In this document: positions 40,572 through 48,907 of the stretch, piece by piece
How the letters are laid out: each line of letters begins with the position of its first letter
Position numbering within the stretch: position 1 is the stretch's first letter
Assembly (NCBI GenBank): GCA_904374465.1
Contig: CAJFFY010000008.1
Coordinates: 1-64,000 of the forward strand
DNA: 64,000 nucleotides
Direction: 5' to 3'
Source of the DNA: an uncultured Subdoligranulum sp.
GTDB lineage: Bacteria > Bacillota > Clostridia > Oscillospirales > Ruminococcaceae
Program-made: the position numbers and the translations under genes
Notes under the pieces: generated by a model
Told to the model about the DNA's origin: nothing
Seen by the model: the letters and a program-made list of their open reading frames with translations, nothing else
Databases searched by the model: none

Positions 40572-42974
40572 TTGAAATACACCAAGCGTGAATTTGAGAA
40601 GATGCTCAAAGATACCCTGATGAGCGAGTGCAACGTCACGTTGGACACTGCCTCGGCCGACCAGATCTATCGCTGCCTGGCTTCCATCACCCGTCAGATC
40701 ATGTCGGACCGCCAGAAACGGTTCCAGTCCAAGGTCCTGGGGGAGGGCAAAAAGCAGGTTTACTACCTCTGCATGGAATTCCTGATGGGCCGCAGCCTGC
40801 GTACCAGCCTGTTCAACCTGGGCCTCAATGAGGTGGCCGAGAGCGTGCTGGCCGATGCCGATATCAAGATCGACACCATCTATGACCAGGAACCCGATGC
40901 GGGCCTGGGCAACGGCGGTCTGGGCCGTCTGGCGGCTTGCTACCTGGACGGCATGGCCACCGACTGCATCCCCGGCACCGGTTACTCCATCCTGTATGAG
41001 TACGGCATCTTCAAACAGAAGATCGTGGACGGCTGGCAGCAGGAAACCGCCGACAACTGGCTGCCCGGCGGCCAGGTGTGGATCAAGTCCCATCCCGACC
41101 AGGCCCAGGAAATCCGCTTTGACGGCCAGGCCATCGAGACCTGGGAGGGCGGCTTCCATCACGTCAAGTACGAAAACTACAACTCGGTCATCGCCGTGCC
41201 CAACGATATGTATGTGGCCGGTTACGGCAGCCAGGGCGTTTCCAAGCTGCGTCTGTGGCAGGCCAAGGCGCCCAGCTTCGACATGAGCAGCTTCAACGCC
41301 GGCAACTACAACACCGCCATCAGCCAGTCTGCCTCTGCCGAGCTGATCTCCAAGATCCTCTACCCCAACGACAACCACACCGAGGGCAAGATCCTGCGTC
41401 TGCGCCAGCAGTATTTCTTCTCGGCCGCTTCCATCGCCGACATCCTGCAGAACCATCTGAACCAGTACGGCACGCTGGATAACCTGCCCGACAAGGTGGC
41501 CATCCAGCTCAACGATACCCATCCCACCGTGGCCATCCCCGAGATGATGCGCATCCTGCTGGATGAATGCAGCTACGACTGGGATACCGCCTTCGACATC
41601 TGCCGCAAGGTGTTTGCCTACACCAACCACACCGTCATGAGCGAGGCGCTGGAGAAGTGGAACGCCGACATCTTCCGCAGCACGCTGCCCCGCATCTGGC
41701 AGATCGTCTGCGAGATGGACCGCCGTTGCCGCATCGAGCTGGAGAAGGCGTTCCCCGGCGACTACGGCAAGATCAACTATATGGCCATCCTGGGCGACAA
41801 CCAGGTGCGCACCGCTAACATCTGCGCCTACGTCTGCCACGCCATCAACGGTGTATCCAAGCTGCACAGCGAGATCATCAAGGACAGCGTCTTCCATGAC
41901 TACTACCTGTTCAAGCCCAAGGCCTTCAAGAACGTCACCAACGGCATTGCTTACCGCCGCTGGCTGCTGGCTTCCAACCCCGGCCTGACCAACCTGCTGG
42001 AGGAGACCATCGGCGAGGACTTCAAGACCGACGCCTCCAACCTGAAGAAGCTGGAAAAGTTTGCCGACGATGCCGCCGTGCTGGAAAAGCTGGGCAAGGT
42101 CAAGCACGAGAACAAGGTTCTCTTTGCCAACTATCTGGAAAAGGCCACCGGCCAGGTCATCGATCCCAACTCCATCTTTGACTGCCAGGTCAAGCGCATG
42201 CACGAGTACAAGCGCCAGCACCTGAATGCGCTGAACATTGCGGCCGAGTACCTGTACCTGAAGAACAACCCCAACGCCGAATTTACCCCCAAGACCTATA
42301 TCTTCGGCGCCAAGGCCGCTCCCGGCTACTATATGGCCAAGCAGATGATCCGCATGATCTGCAAGCTGGGCAAGATGATTGACGAGGATCCCGCCGTGCG
42401 CGACAAGCTGCGTGTGGTCTATCTGGAGGATTACTGCGTCACCCTGTCCGAGCGTCTGATGCCCGCCTCCGAAGTGTCCGAGCAGATCTCTCTGGCCGGC
42501 ACCGAGGCTTCCGGCACCGGCAACATGAAGTTCATGCTCAACGGCGCCATCACCCTGGGCACCCTGGACGGCGCCAACGTGGAAATCGCCGATGCCGCCG
42601 GCCATGACAACGAGATCATCTTCGGTATGCTCACGCCGGAAGTCAACGCACTGAAGGGCATGGGCTATCATCCCTCTGCCTTCATTTCCGGTGACAACAC
42701 CGCCATGGCGGTTCTGGATATGCTGGAGAAGGGCTGGAACGGCGAGAACTTCAGCGAAGTGACCAACAACCTGCGCAACTCTGACCCGTATATGGTCATG
42801 GCGGACTTCAAGGATTACCGTCGTGCCCAGCAGACTGTCCAGCAGCTGTACCAGGATAAGAAAAAGTGGAACCGTATGAGCCTGATGAACATCGCCAACG
42901 CGGGTATCTTCAGTGCCGACCGTTCCATCATGGACTATGCGCGCGACATCTGGGGTGCCACGCCGGTCAAATAA
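40572..42974 (+). CDS. glgP: Glycogen/starch phosphorylase
   Basis: Releases glucose 1-phosphate from the ends of alpha-1,4-glucans. At 800 residues it has the family length; the PLP-binding lysine is Lys653 in EASGTGNMKFMLNGAITLGTLDGANVEI, and the N-terminal half shows QVYYLCMEFLMGRSLRTSLFNLGL and GNGGLGRLAACYLDG. Start is TTG 40572 with AAGGAG nine bases upstream. Own promoter and terminator; the GH13 amylase gene follows, consistent with joint breakdown of glycogen or maltodextrin. Confidence 0.97.
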   Translation: MKYTKREFEKMLKDTLMSECNVTLDTASADQIYRCLASITRQIMSDRQKRFQSKVLGEGKKQVYYLCMEFLMGRSLRTSLFNLGLNEVAESVLADADIKIDTIYDQEPDAGLGNGGLGRLAACYLDGMATDCIPGTGYSILYEYGIFKQKIVDGWQQETADNWLPGGQVWIKSHPDQAQEIRFDGQAIETWEGGFHHVKYENYNSVIAVPNDMYVAGYGSQGVSKLRLWQAKAPSFDMSSFNAGNYNTAISQSASAELISKILYPNDNHTEGKILRLRQQYFFSAASIADILQNHLNQYGTLDNLPDKVAIQLNDTHPTVAIPEMMRILLDECSYDWDTAFDICRKVFAYTNHTVMSEALEKWNADIFRSTLPRIWQIVCEMDRRCRIELEKAFPGDYGKINYMAILGDNQVRTANICAYVCHAINGVSKLHSEIIKDSVFHDYYLFKPKAFKNVTNGIAYRRWLLASNPGLTNLLEETIGEDFKTDASNLKKLEKFADDAAVLEKLGKVKHENKVLFANYLEKATGQVIDPNSIFDCQVKRMHEYKRQHLNALNIAAEYLYLKNNPNAEFTPKTYIFGAKAAPGYYMAKQMIRMICKLGKMIDEDPAVRDKLRVVYLEDYCVTLSERLMPASEVSEQISLAGTEASGTGNMKFMLNGAITLGTLDGANVEIADAAGHDNEIIFGMLTPEVNALKGMGYHPSAFISGDNTAMAVLDMLEKGWNGENFSEVTNNLRNSDPYMVMADFKDYRRAQQTVQQLYQDKKKWNRMSLMNIANAGIFSADRSIMDYARDIWGATPVK

Positions 42975-42995
42975 TTTCCCTGTGTAAAAATTTCG

Positions 42996-43026
42996 CTGCC
43001 GCGGCCGTCTGACCGCGGCAGTTTTT
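42996..43026 (+). terminator. glgP terminator
   Basis: Stem CTGCCGCGG/CCGCGGCAG with T5. Confidence 0.9.
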
Positions 43027-43048
43027 ACTCTGATACAGGGGGCTTTGT

Positions 43049-44899
43049 ATGCCGCACACCTATTACAATAGTTTTGATCCTGCCTGCAAGACGCCGTTCG
43101 GCGCCATCGAGGCCGGGCAGGAAGTGACCTTTCGTCTGACGGTGCCCGAGCAGCTGGGCTATGTGGATCCCCATCTGGTCCTGACCAAGGATAAAGAGGA
43201 ACCCGTCCACTACCGCATGACTTTTGCCGGCCAGACACCGCAGGTCAACCATTTTACCTTTACCATCGCACCCACCACACCGGGGCTGTACTTCTACTAT
43301 TTTGATCTGTACACCGATTTCCGCAAAATCTACCGGGGCAACGGCGGGGAAGGGGTGCTCAGCTGGACCGGTGGCGCCAGCTGGCAGCTCACCGTCTACG
43401 AAAAGGGCTTTACCACGCCGGCCTGGTTCCGCAACGGTACCATGTACCAGATCTTCCCTGACCGCTTCTGCGAAGGGGTGCCCAACAAGCCCATGCCTTT
43501 TGCCGACCGGATCTATCGGGCCGACAAGACCGGGGAACCCTACTTCTGGCCCACCGAGCAGGACGACGGCTATCTGAATATGGACTACTACGGCGGCGAT
43601 TTTGCCGGTATCCAGCAGAAGCTGCCCTATTTGCGTGAGTTGGGCGTGACCTGCATCTATCTCAATCCCATCTTTGAGGCCCACGCCAACCACCGGTACA
43701 ACACCGCCAACTATCTCAAGGCGGATCCGTTGCTGGGCACCAATGCGGATTTTGCTGCTCTGTGCGCAGCCGCCAAAAAGGAGGGTATCCGCATCATCCT
43801 GGACGGCGTCTTCAGCCATACCGGGTCGGATTCCCTCTACTTCAACCGGGAGGGCCGCTACGGACCCGGCGGTGCCTACCGCGACCGTCATTCTCCCTAC
43901 CGCAGCTGGTATGATTTCGACTCCGGCTACCCCAGCGGTTACCGCTGCTGGTGGGGATTCGAAACACTGCCCGAGGTGCAGGAGGATTCTCCTTCCTACG
44001 AGGAATTTGTCTGCGGCAAGGGCGGCGTCATCGACATCTGGCTGGGACTGGGGGCTTCCGGTTTCCGGCTGGATGTGGCCGACGAACTGCCGGATGAATT
44101 CATTGAACAGATCCGCAGGGCCGTAAAAGCCCACGGGGAGGACAAGCTGCTCATCGGCGAAGTGTGGGAGGACGCCACCACCAAGGAGGCGTTTGGCCGC
44201 CGCCGCACCTATCTGCGGGGCAAGGGGCTGGATACCGTCATGAACTATCCCTTCCGCAACGCCGTGCTGGACTTTATCCGGGGGGCCGACGTGTCGGCGG
44301 TGGCGGAACAGATCCTTACCATCTGCGAAAACTACCCGCCGCCGGCCCTGCACTGCCTGATGAATTTCCTGTCCACCCACGACACCGAACGTGCCCTCAC
44401 TGCCATTGCCGGGGAGCCGGCCAACGGCCGCGACCGGTACTGGCAGAGTGGCCGGATGGTGGCCCCCAACAAGGTGGACGAAGGGCTGCGCAAGATGCTG
44501 CTGGGCTATGCCATGATCTATACACTGCCCGGCGTGCCCTGCGTCTATTACGGGGACGAGATCGGTATGCAGGGGTACCGGGATCCCTTCAACCGGGCAT
44601 TCTTTGACTGGAATTCCACTGAGGAACGGCTGCGCGGGCCTATGAAAAATCTGGCGCGGCTACGCAAGGAATGTGATGCCTTTGACGGCGGTCGGTTTGA
44701 AATCGTCCGCGCCGAGGGGGATGTGCTCCATTATCGCCGGGTGGGCAAGACCCAGACGGCCGAGATCATTCTCAACCGCGGCCCCCATCTGCTGGCCAAA
44801 TCGGCCTTTGGCAAATCCACCGAGGTCAACCCCGGCGGATTCACCGTTCTGGTGGAGGACAATGCGCCCCAGCATGTGGGATATTTCTCCATCTATTAA
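43049..44899 (+). CDS. GH13 alpha-amylase family enzyme (neopullulanase-like)
   Basis: A 616-residue intracellular enzyme (no signal peptide) that cleaves alpha-glucans or maltodextrins. It has an N-terminal beta domain (about 1-125), a TIM barrel with MYQIFPDRFCEG, nucleophile Asp in GFRLDVADE, acid/base Glu in LLIGEVWED and the third Asp in FLSTHDTERAL, then a C-terminal beta domain. The layout is that of neopullulanase/cyclomaltodextrinase enzymes. ATG 43049 lies 22 bases after the glgP terminator, so it is served by read-through or a weak promoter; AGGGGGC is near the start. Confidence 0.92.
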   Translation: MPHTYYNSFDPACKTPFGAIEAGQEVTFRLTVPEQLGYVDPHLVLTKDKEEPVHYRMTFAGQTPQVNHFTFTIAPTTPGLYFYYFDLYTDFRKIYRGNGGEGVLSWTGGASWQLTVYEKGFTTPAWFRNGTMYQIFPDRFCEGVPNKPMPFADRIYRADKTGEPYFWPTEQDDGYLNMDYYGGDFAGIQQKLPYLRELGVTCIYLNPIFEAHANHRYNTANYLKADPLLGTNADFAALCAAAKKEGIRIILDGVFSHTGSDSLYFNREGRYGPGGAYRDRHSPYRSWYDFDSGYPSGYRCWWGFETLPEVQEDSPSYEEFVCGKGGVIDIWLGLGASGFRLDVADELPDEFIEQIRRAVKAHGEDKLLIGEVWEDATTKEAFGRRRTYLRGKGLDTVMNYPFRNAVLDFIRGADVSAVAEQILTICENYPPPALHCLMNFLSTHDTERALTAIAGEPANGRDRYWQSGRMVAPNKVDEGLRKMLLGYAMIYTLPGVPCVYYGDEIGMQGYRDPFNRAFFDWNSTEERLRGPMKNLARLRKECDAFDGGRFEIVRAEGDVLHYRRVGKTQTAEIILNRGPHLLAKSAFGKSTEVNPGGFTVLVEDNAPQHVGYFSIY

Positions 44900-44913
44900 T
44901 AATAGGATACAAG

Positions 44914-44944
44914 AAAAGCGCTCTCCGGCTGGAGGGCGCTTTTT
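44914..44944 (+). terminator. Terminator after the GH13 gene
   Basis: Stem AAAAGCGC-CTCC/GGAG-GCGCTTTT with a small central mismatch and T-run. Confidence 0.85.
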
Positions 44945-45039
44945 GGTATGGAAACGGAGAGAGGGGCATACACTTGCCGTGAATGCGCAGATTACACAGA
45001 AAAAACTGCCCGTTTTCCAGAATTTTACATGAATAAATA

Positions 45040-45068
45040 TTGACAGGTCTATGGGAAAATGTTAAAGT
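45040..45068 (+). promoter_or_regulatory. Promoter of the NfeD/SPFH pair
   Basis: TTGACA 45040-45045, a 17-nt spacer and TAAAGT 45063-45068. Confidence 0.75.
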
Positions 45069-45109
45069 GTTCACAAAGATGGCTCTGTGTACGGAAGGAG
45101 GTCCGTTCT

Positions 45110-45559
45110 ATGTCGCCCGATACCTTGTTCTGGCTGATTGCCGTCATCGCCTTTGTGGTGCTGGAAGCATCCACCACGGCGCTGGTTTCCATCTGGTTTG
45201 CCGTGGGGGCCGCGGCGGCGCTGGTGGCCAGTTTCTTTACCCAGTCCCTGCCCATGGAAGCGGCGATCTTTGCGGTGGTTTCGGCCATTGCGCTGCTCGT
45301 CATGGTGCCCACTCTCGCCAAACGCCGCAAGGAACGCAAAGCTCCGGTGACCAACGGCTCGCCGCTGACCATCGGTAAGCAGGGCGTGGTGCTGGTGGAT
45401 ATCCGCCCGGGATACCTGGGCCGCGTCCGGGTGGATGGCCTGGACTGGCAGGCCCGCGCCGAGACCCTTATGCCGGAAGGCACGCCCTGCCGTGTCACCG
45501 ACGTGGACGGAGCGGTACTTATTGTTTGTCCGGTGACTGTGGAAACAGCCACCGCCTGA
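45110..45559 (+). CDS. NfeD-family membrane protein
   Basis: A 149-residue protein with two or three helices (FWLIAVIAFVVLEAST; WFAVGAAAALVASFF) and a C-terminal OB-fold (GKQGVVLVDIRPGYLGRVRVDGLDWQAR). NfeD-like proteins work with SPFH/stomatin proteins in membrane quality control. ATG 45110 follows AAGGAGG. The partner SPFH gene begins 28 bases downstream, the usual pairing. Confidence 0.9.
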   Translation: MSPDTLFWLIAVIAFVVLEASTTALVSIWFAVGAAAALVASFFTQSLPMEAAIFAVVSAIALLVMVPTLAKRRKERKAPVTNGSPLTIGKQGVVLVDIRPGYLGRVRVDGLDWQARAETLMPEGTPCRVTDVDGAVLIVCPVTVETATA

Positions 45560-45587
45560 TTTGTCCAAAAGGAAAAGGAGGTTTTTT

Positions 45588-46487
45588 ATGGGTTTGCTGA
45601 TTTTTGCGATCCTGCTGATCGTCGTCCTGATTATTTTGGTGCGGTGCATCGTCATCGTGCCCCAGTCCAACGCCTATGTCACCGAGTGGCTGGGTGTCTA
45701 TAAGGATACCTGGGGCGCCGGCCTGCACATCCGCACCCCCTTTGTGGAGCGGGTTTCCCGCAAGGTCTCCCTCAAGGAGGAAGCCGCAGACTTCCCGCCC
45801 CAGCCGGTCATCACCCGGGACAATGTCACCATGATGATCGACACGGTGGTCTTTTTCCAGGTGTTTGACGCAAAGCTGTACGCCTACGGTGTCAACCGCC
45901 CCATCCAGGCCATTGAGAATCTGTCCGCCACCACCCTGCGTGACATCATCGGCTCCATGACGCTGGACGAAACGCTGACCAGCCGGGATGCCATCAACAC
46001 CCGTATCACCGCCAGCCTGGACGAATCCACCGACCGCTGGGGTATCAAGGTCAACCGGGTGGAACTGAAAAACATCGAACCGCCGCTGGAAATCCGTCAG
46101 GCCATGGAAAAACAGATGAAGGCGGACCGCGAGAAGCGCGCTTCCATCCTGTTGGCAGAAGGTGAAAAGCAGGCTGCCATCACCCGTGCCGAAGGCGAGA
46201 AGGAATCCGCCATTCTGCGGGCCGAAGCTGTCAAGCAGCAGCGCATCCGTGAGGCCGAAGGTGAGGCCCAGGCATTGCTGACGGTCCAGAAAGCTCAGGC
46301 CGATGCCATCCGTCTGATCAACGAGGCCAACCCCAACCACAACTTCCTGGCCCTGCGCAGCATGGAAGCCATGGAGAAAGTGGCCGACGGCAAGGCGACC
46401 AAGCTCATCGTGCCCAGCGATATGCAGAACCTGGCGGCCACCGTGGCGGCCATTCAGGAAATCTCCGGTGGAGCCGCCGCCAAATAA
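45588..46487 (+). CDS. SPFH/stomatin (band 7) protein
   Basis: A 299-residue protein anchored by an N-terminal helix (LLIFAILLIVVLIILV), then the SPFH domain (VIVPQSNAYVTEWLGVYKDTWGAGLHIRTPF, SATTLRDIIGSMTLDETLTSRDAIN, WGIKVNRVELKNIEPP) and a coiled coil of Ala/Glu repeats (ILLAEGEKQAAITRAEGEKESAI). Forms large oligomers at the membrane with NfeD. AAAGGAGG precedes ATG 45588; an upstream in-frame ATG-less start is unlikely. Confidence 0.93.
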   Translation: MGLLIFAILLIVVLIILVRCIVIVPQSNAYVTEWLGVYKDTWGAGLHIRTPFVERVSRKVSLKEEAADFPPQPVITRDNVTMMIDTVVFFQVFDAKLYAYGVNRPIQAIENLSATTLRDIIGSMTLDETLTSRDAINTRITASLDESTDRWGIKVNRVELKNIEPPLEIRQAMEKQMKADREKRASILLAEGEKQAAITRAEGEKESAILRAEAVKQQRIREAEGEAQALLTVQKAQADAIRLINEANPNHNFLALRSMEAMEKVADGKATKLIVPSDMQNLAATVAAIQEISGGAAAK

Positions 46488-46502
46488 TTCCCCCTACATG
46501 CC

Positions 46503-46536
46503 AACGAGGGACGACATGCGTCGTCCCTCGTTTTTT
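46503..46536. terminator. Bidirectional terminator
   Basis: Thirteen-base perfect stem (46503-46515, 46520-46532) with T6 to the right; lies between converging genes. Confidence 0.9.
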
Positions 46537-46537
46537 G

Positions 46538-47929
46538 TTATGGAATCCAGGCCCGGGCCAGGGCGTCCGCCACAGCCGGAATATCTTCCTCCCGCAGGGC
46601 CGAGTAGCCGGCTACCACCGTATCGGGCGGGCATTGCTCGGGGCGTGCCAGGTAGTATTCGCTCAGACCCCGCAGCCGTACCCCTTCCCGGGCGGCGGCT
46701 GCCACCATGGCCCCTTCGCCGCCGGCCCCGGGCAAGGTGAGCAAAAAGTGCAGGCCGCTGTGCACACCGCCCAGCGTCACGCCGGGCAGCGCCTGCCGCA
46801 GCGCCGCAGCAAAGGCTTCCATCCGGCGTTTATAGACCAGACGCATCCGGGCCAGATGGCGGGTAAAATAGCCGTCTGCCATGAAGGCGCAAAGGGTCTG
46901 TTGTTCAAAACGGCTCACCGTGTTGGCATAGACCGCAAAGTCCTGCCGGTACCGGGCCAGCAGATCCCGGGGCAGGACCATGCAGGCGATACGGATGCCG
47001 GGGGCCAGACTCTTGGAGAAGGTGGTCAGATAGACCACCGGCCCGTCGGGACCGGCCATTCCCTGCAGGCTGGGTAGGGGACGGGTGTCAAAACGGAACT
47101 CCGAGTCGTAGTCGTCCTCCAGAATGTATCGTCCTGAGCGGGCGGCGGCCCAGGCCAGGATCTGGGCGCGGCGGGGCGCCGGCATCGTCACGCCGGTGGG
47201 AAAGTGGTGGCTGGGGGTCAGGTAACAAAGATTGGCGCCGCTGGCTTCCAGCCCGGCCACCGACAAGCCACCCTGGTCAATGTCCACCAGCGTGCAGTCG
47301 ATGCCACTGTTCTGCAGAACCACCCGGGTGCGGGAATAGCCGGGGTTTTCCACCGCCGCCCGGCCGCCCGCAAACAGATGGGCCACACAGCCCAGCAGAT
47401 ATTCAATGCCCGCGCCCACCACAATCTGCTCGGGGGTGCAGTCCACGCCACGATAAGCCGAAAGATAGCGGGCAATCTGGACACGCAGCGACTCATCCCC
47501 CTGCATTTCGCCGCGCTGCAATAACTCGGGACGCTGGTAGAGCTGTTCCTTCTGGATTCGTCCCCAGCTGCGGGCGGGGAAGAGAGCGGTGTCCACGCTG
47601 CCGGTGGAAAGGTCAAACCGGGGACGTCCCGATACGGGGACCGGAGAGGGCGGTGCCGTCTTGGGGCGGGCCGCAGGGCTGTGCAGCATGCCGTAGGTTT
47701 TTTGCACATAAAACCCGCTGCGGGGGCGGGCCTCCGCTAATCCCTCTGCCGCCAGCATCTGATAGGCAGCGTCCACCGTGTTGACGCTGATGCCCAGCTG
47801 AGCCGCCATGGTGCGGCGCCCCGGCAGCGGGGTGCCGGGGGCACGGGTGCCAGTGCGGATCTCATCGGCCAGGGTGGCATACAGCTGTTCGTACAGAGGC
47901 ATCTTGTCTTCGTTGTGCAGTTCGATCAT
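46538..47929 (-). CDS. MocR-family regulator (GntR helix-turn-helix plus aminotransferase domain)
   Basis: A 463-residue regulator. The N-terminal winged helix (MPLYEQLYATLADEIRTGTRAPGTPLPGRRTMAAQLGISVNTVDAAYQ) joins an aminotransferase-like domain that keeps the PLP lysine (TTFSKSLAPGIRIACMVLP) and AGIEYLLGCVAHLF, LEDDYDSEFRFD. MocR proteins such as PdxR sense pyridoxal phosphate and control vitamin B6 or amino-acid genes. It is divergent from an ECF transporter S component with only 157 bases between, so it probably regulates that gene and itself. GGAGG precedes ATG 47929. Confidence 0.93.
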   Translation of the reverse strand: MIELHNEDKMPLYEQLYATLADEIRTGTRAPGTPLPGRRTMAAQLGISVNTVDAAYQMLAAEGLAEARPRSGFYVQKTYGMLHSPAARPKTAPPSPVPVSGRPRFDLSTGSVDTALFPARSWGRIQKEQLYQRPELLQRGEMQGDESLRVQIARYLSAYRGVDCTPEQIVVGAGIEYLLGCVAHLFAGGRAAVENPGYSRTRVVLQNSGIDCTLVDIDQGGLSVAGLEASGANLCYLTPSHHFPTGVTMPAPRRAQILAWAAARSGRYILEDDYDSEFRFDTRPLPSLQGMAGPDGPVVYLTTFSKSLAPGIRIACMVLPRDLLARYRQDFAVYANTVSRFEQQTLCAFMADGYFTRHLARMRLVYKRRMEAFAAALRQALPGVTLGGVHSGLHFLLTLPGAGGEGAMVAAAAREGVRLRGLSEYYLARPEQCPPDTVVAGYSALREEDIPAVADALARAWIP

Positions 47930-47942
47930 GGGCAAAACCTCC

Positions 47943-48003
47943 AACTGGCCCCATAAAAAAATCAAAAACTGGGCATTTAACCAGAGCCAGAACGCGCTAT
48001 AAT
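47943..48003. promoter_or_regulatory. Divergent control region of MocR and ECF S component
   Basis: AACTGG repeats directly at 47943-47948 and 47967-47972, with CCAG at 47981-47984 and 47987-47990, ahead of a perfect -10 TATAAT at 47998-48003 that lacks a good -35. Direct repeats plus a poor -35 fit activation by a MocR protein; inferred. Confidence 0.45.
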
Positions 48004-48086
48004 AGGAGCATACCCTGCAGGAACAGATTTGTCAACCGTGTTTTTGCGCAGCACGGAAATTTCGAGTTAGGGAGTGTGTTTTACCT

Positions 48087-48737
48087 ATGGATACTGCAAC
48101 GATGTGGTTGCTGTTGTTTGGCGCGGTGGCGGCGGCGCTGCTTATTGCGGCGCTGACCAGGACCCGGTTCACCGTACAAAAAATCAGTGTGGTGGGCGTC
48201 ATGGCGGCGCTGAGTTTTGTGGCCTATGAGTTTTTCCGCATTCCGTTCGCGGGCGGTTCCTCCTTTCATCTGGGCAATACCTTCACGGCCCTGACCGCCA
48301 TGCTGCTGGACGGTGTGTCGGGCGGTCTGGCAGGTGCCATCGGCCTGGCGTTGGCCGATGTGATCGCCGGGGACCCGGGCTATGCCTTCACCACCTTCAT
48401 CCTCAAATTTATCATCGGTCTGGTCTGCGGTGCCACCGCCCACAAAATCTTCCGGTTGGGCAGCCGGTCCCGCGCCCAACGCGGGCCCTATCTGGCGGCG
48501 GTCACGGCCAGTGCCTTCAGCGGCCTGCTGGTCAATGTGTTCACCGACCCGCTGGTGGGGTATTTCCGGGACCGGTACATTTTTGGTCAGCCGGCGGAAG
48601 TGGCCACCATCTTTATCAAGATTACGGGTGGTGTCACGCTGGTCAACTCGCTGCTTTCCACCGTCTGCGCGGTGGTGCTTTACCTGGCCCTGGAGCCTGC
48701 CCTGCAGCGTGCCCACCTGTTGCCCAAAGCAGAATAA
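48087..48737 (+). CDS. ECF transporter S component (vitamin uptake)
   Basis: A 216-residue protein with about six helices and the S-component pattern ISVVGVMAALSFVAYEFFRIPF, FHLGNTFTALTAMLLDGVSGGLAGAIGLALADVI and FKITGGVTLVNSL-like end. S components bind one vitamin and share the common EcfAAT module, which is not in this window. The divergent MocR regulator suggests a vitamin B6 form as substrate; this is inference. GGAG lies rather far (about 13 bases) from ATG 48087, so translation may be weak or regulated. Confidence 0.85.
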   Translation: MDTATMWLLLFGAVAAALLIAALTRTRFTVQKISVVGVMAALSFVAYEFFRIPFAGGSSFHLGNTFTALTAMLLDGVSGGLAGAIGLALADVIAGDPGYAFTTFILKFIIGLVCGATAHKIFRLGSRSRAQRGPYLAAVTASAFSGLLVNVFTDPLVGYFRDRYIFGQPAEVATIFIKITGGVTLVNSLLSTVCAVVLYLALEPALQRAHLLPKAE

Positions 48738-48751
48738 TCTTCCCCTTGCAG

Positions 48752-48778
48752 CCCCTGCCTTGGCAGGGGCCGTTTTTT
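48752..48778 (+). terminator. Terminator after the ECF S component
   Basis: Stem CCCCTGCC/GGCAGGGG and, three bases later, T6. Confidence 0.8.
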
Positions 48779-48907
48779 GTGTGTACGACGCTAAAATATG
48801 TAAAAATTGCGAAAAGACTGGCGCTCGGGATAAAAATAGTGTAAAATAAACGATGTATGTACACAAATAGAGCTTACAGGCAAGCCTTTTAGATGAAAGG
48901 ATACGCG

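Noticed and set aside
40362..43238. Minus-strand open frame of 958 codons over glgP
   Set aside because: Mirror frame of glgP; Val/Gly/His-rich and without family features.
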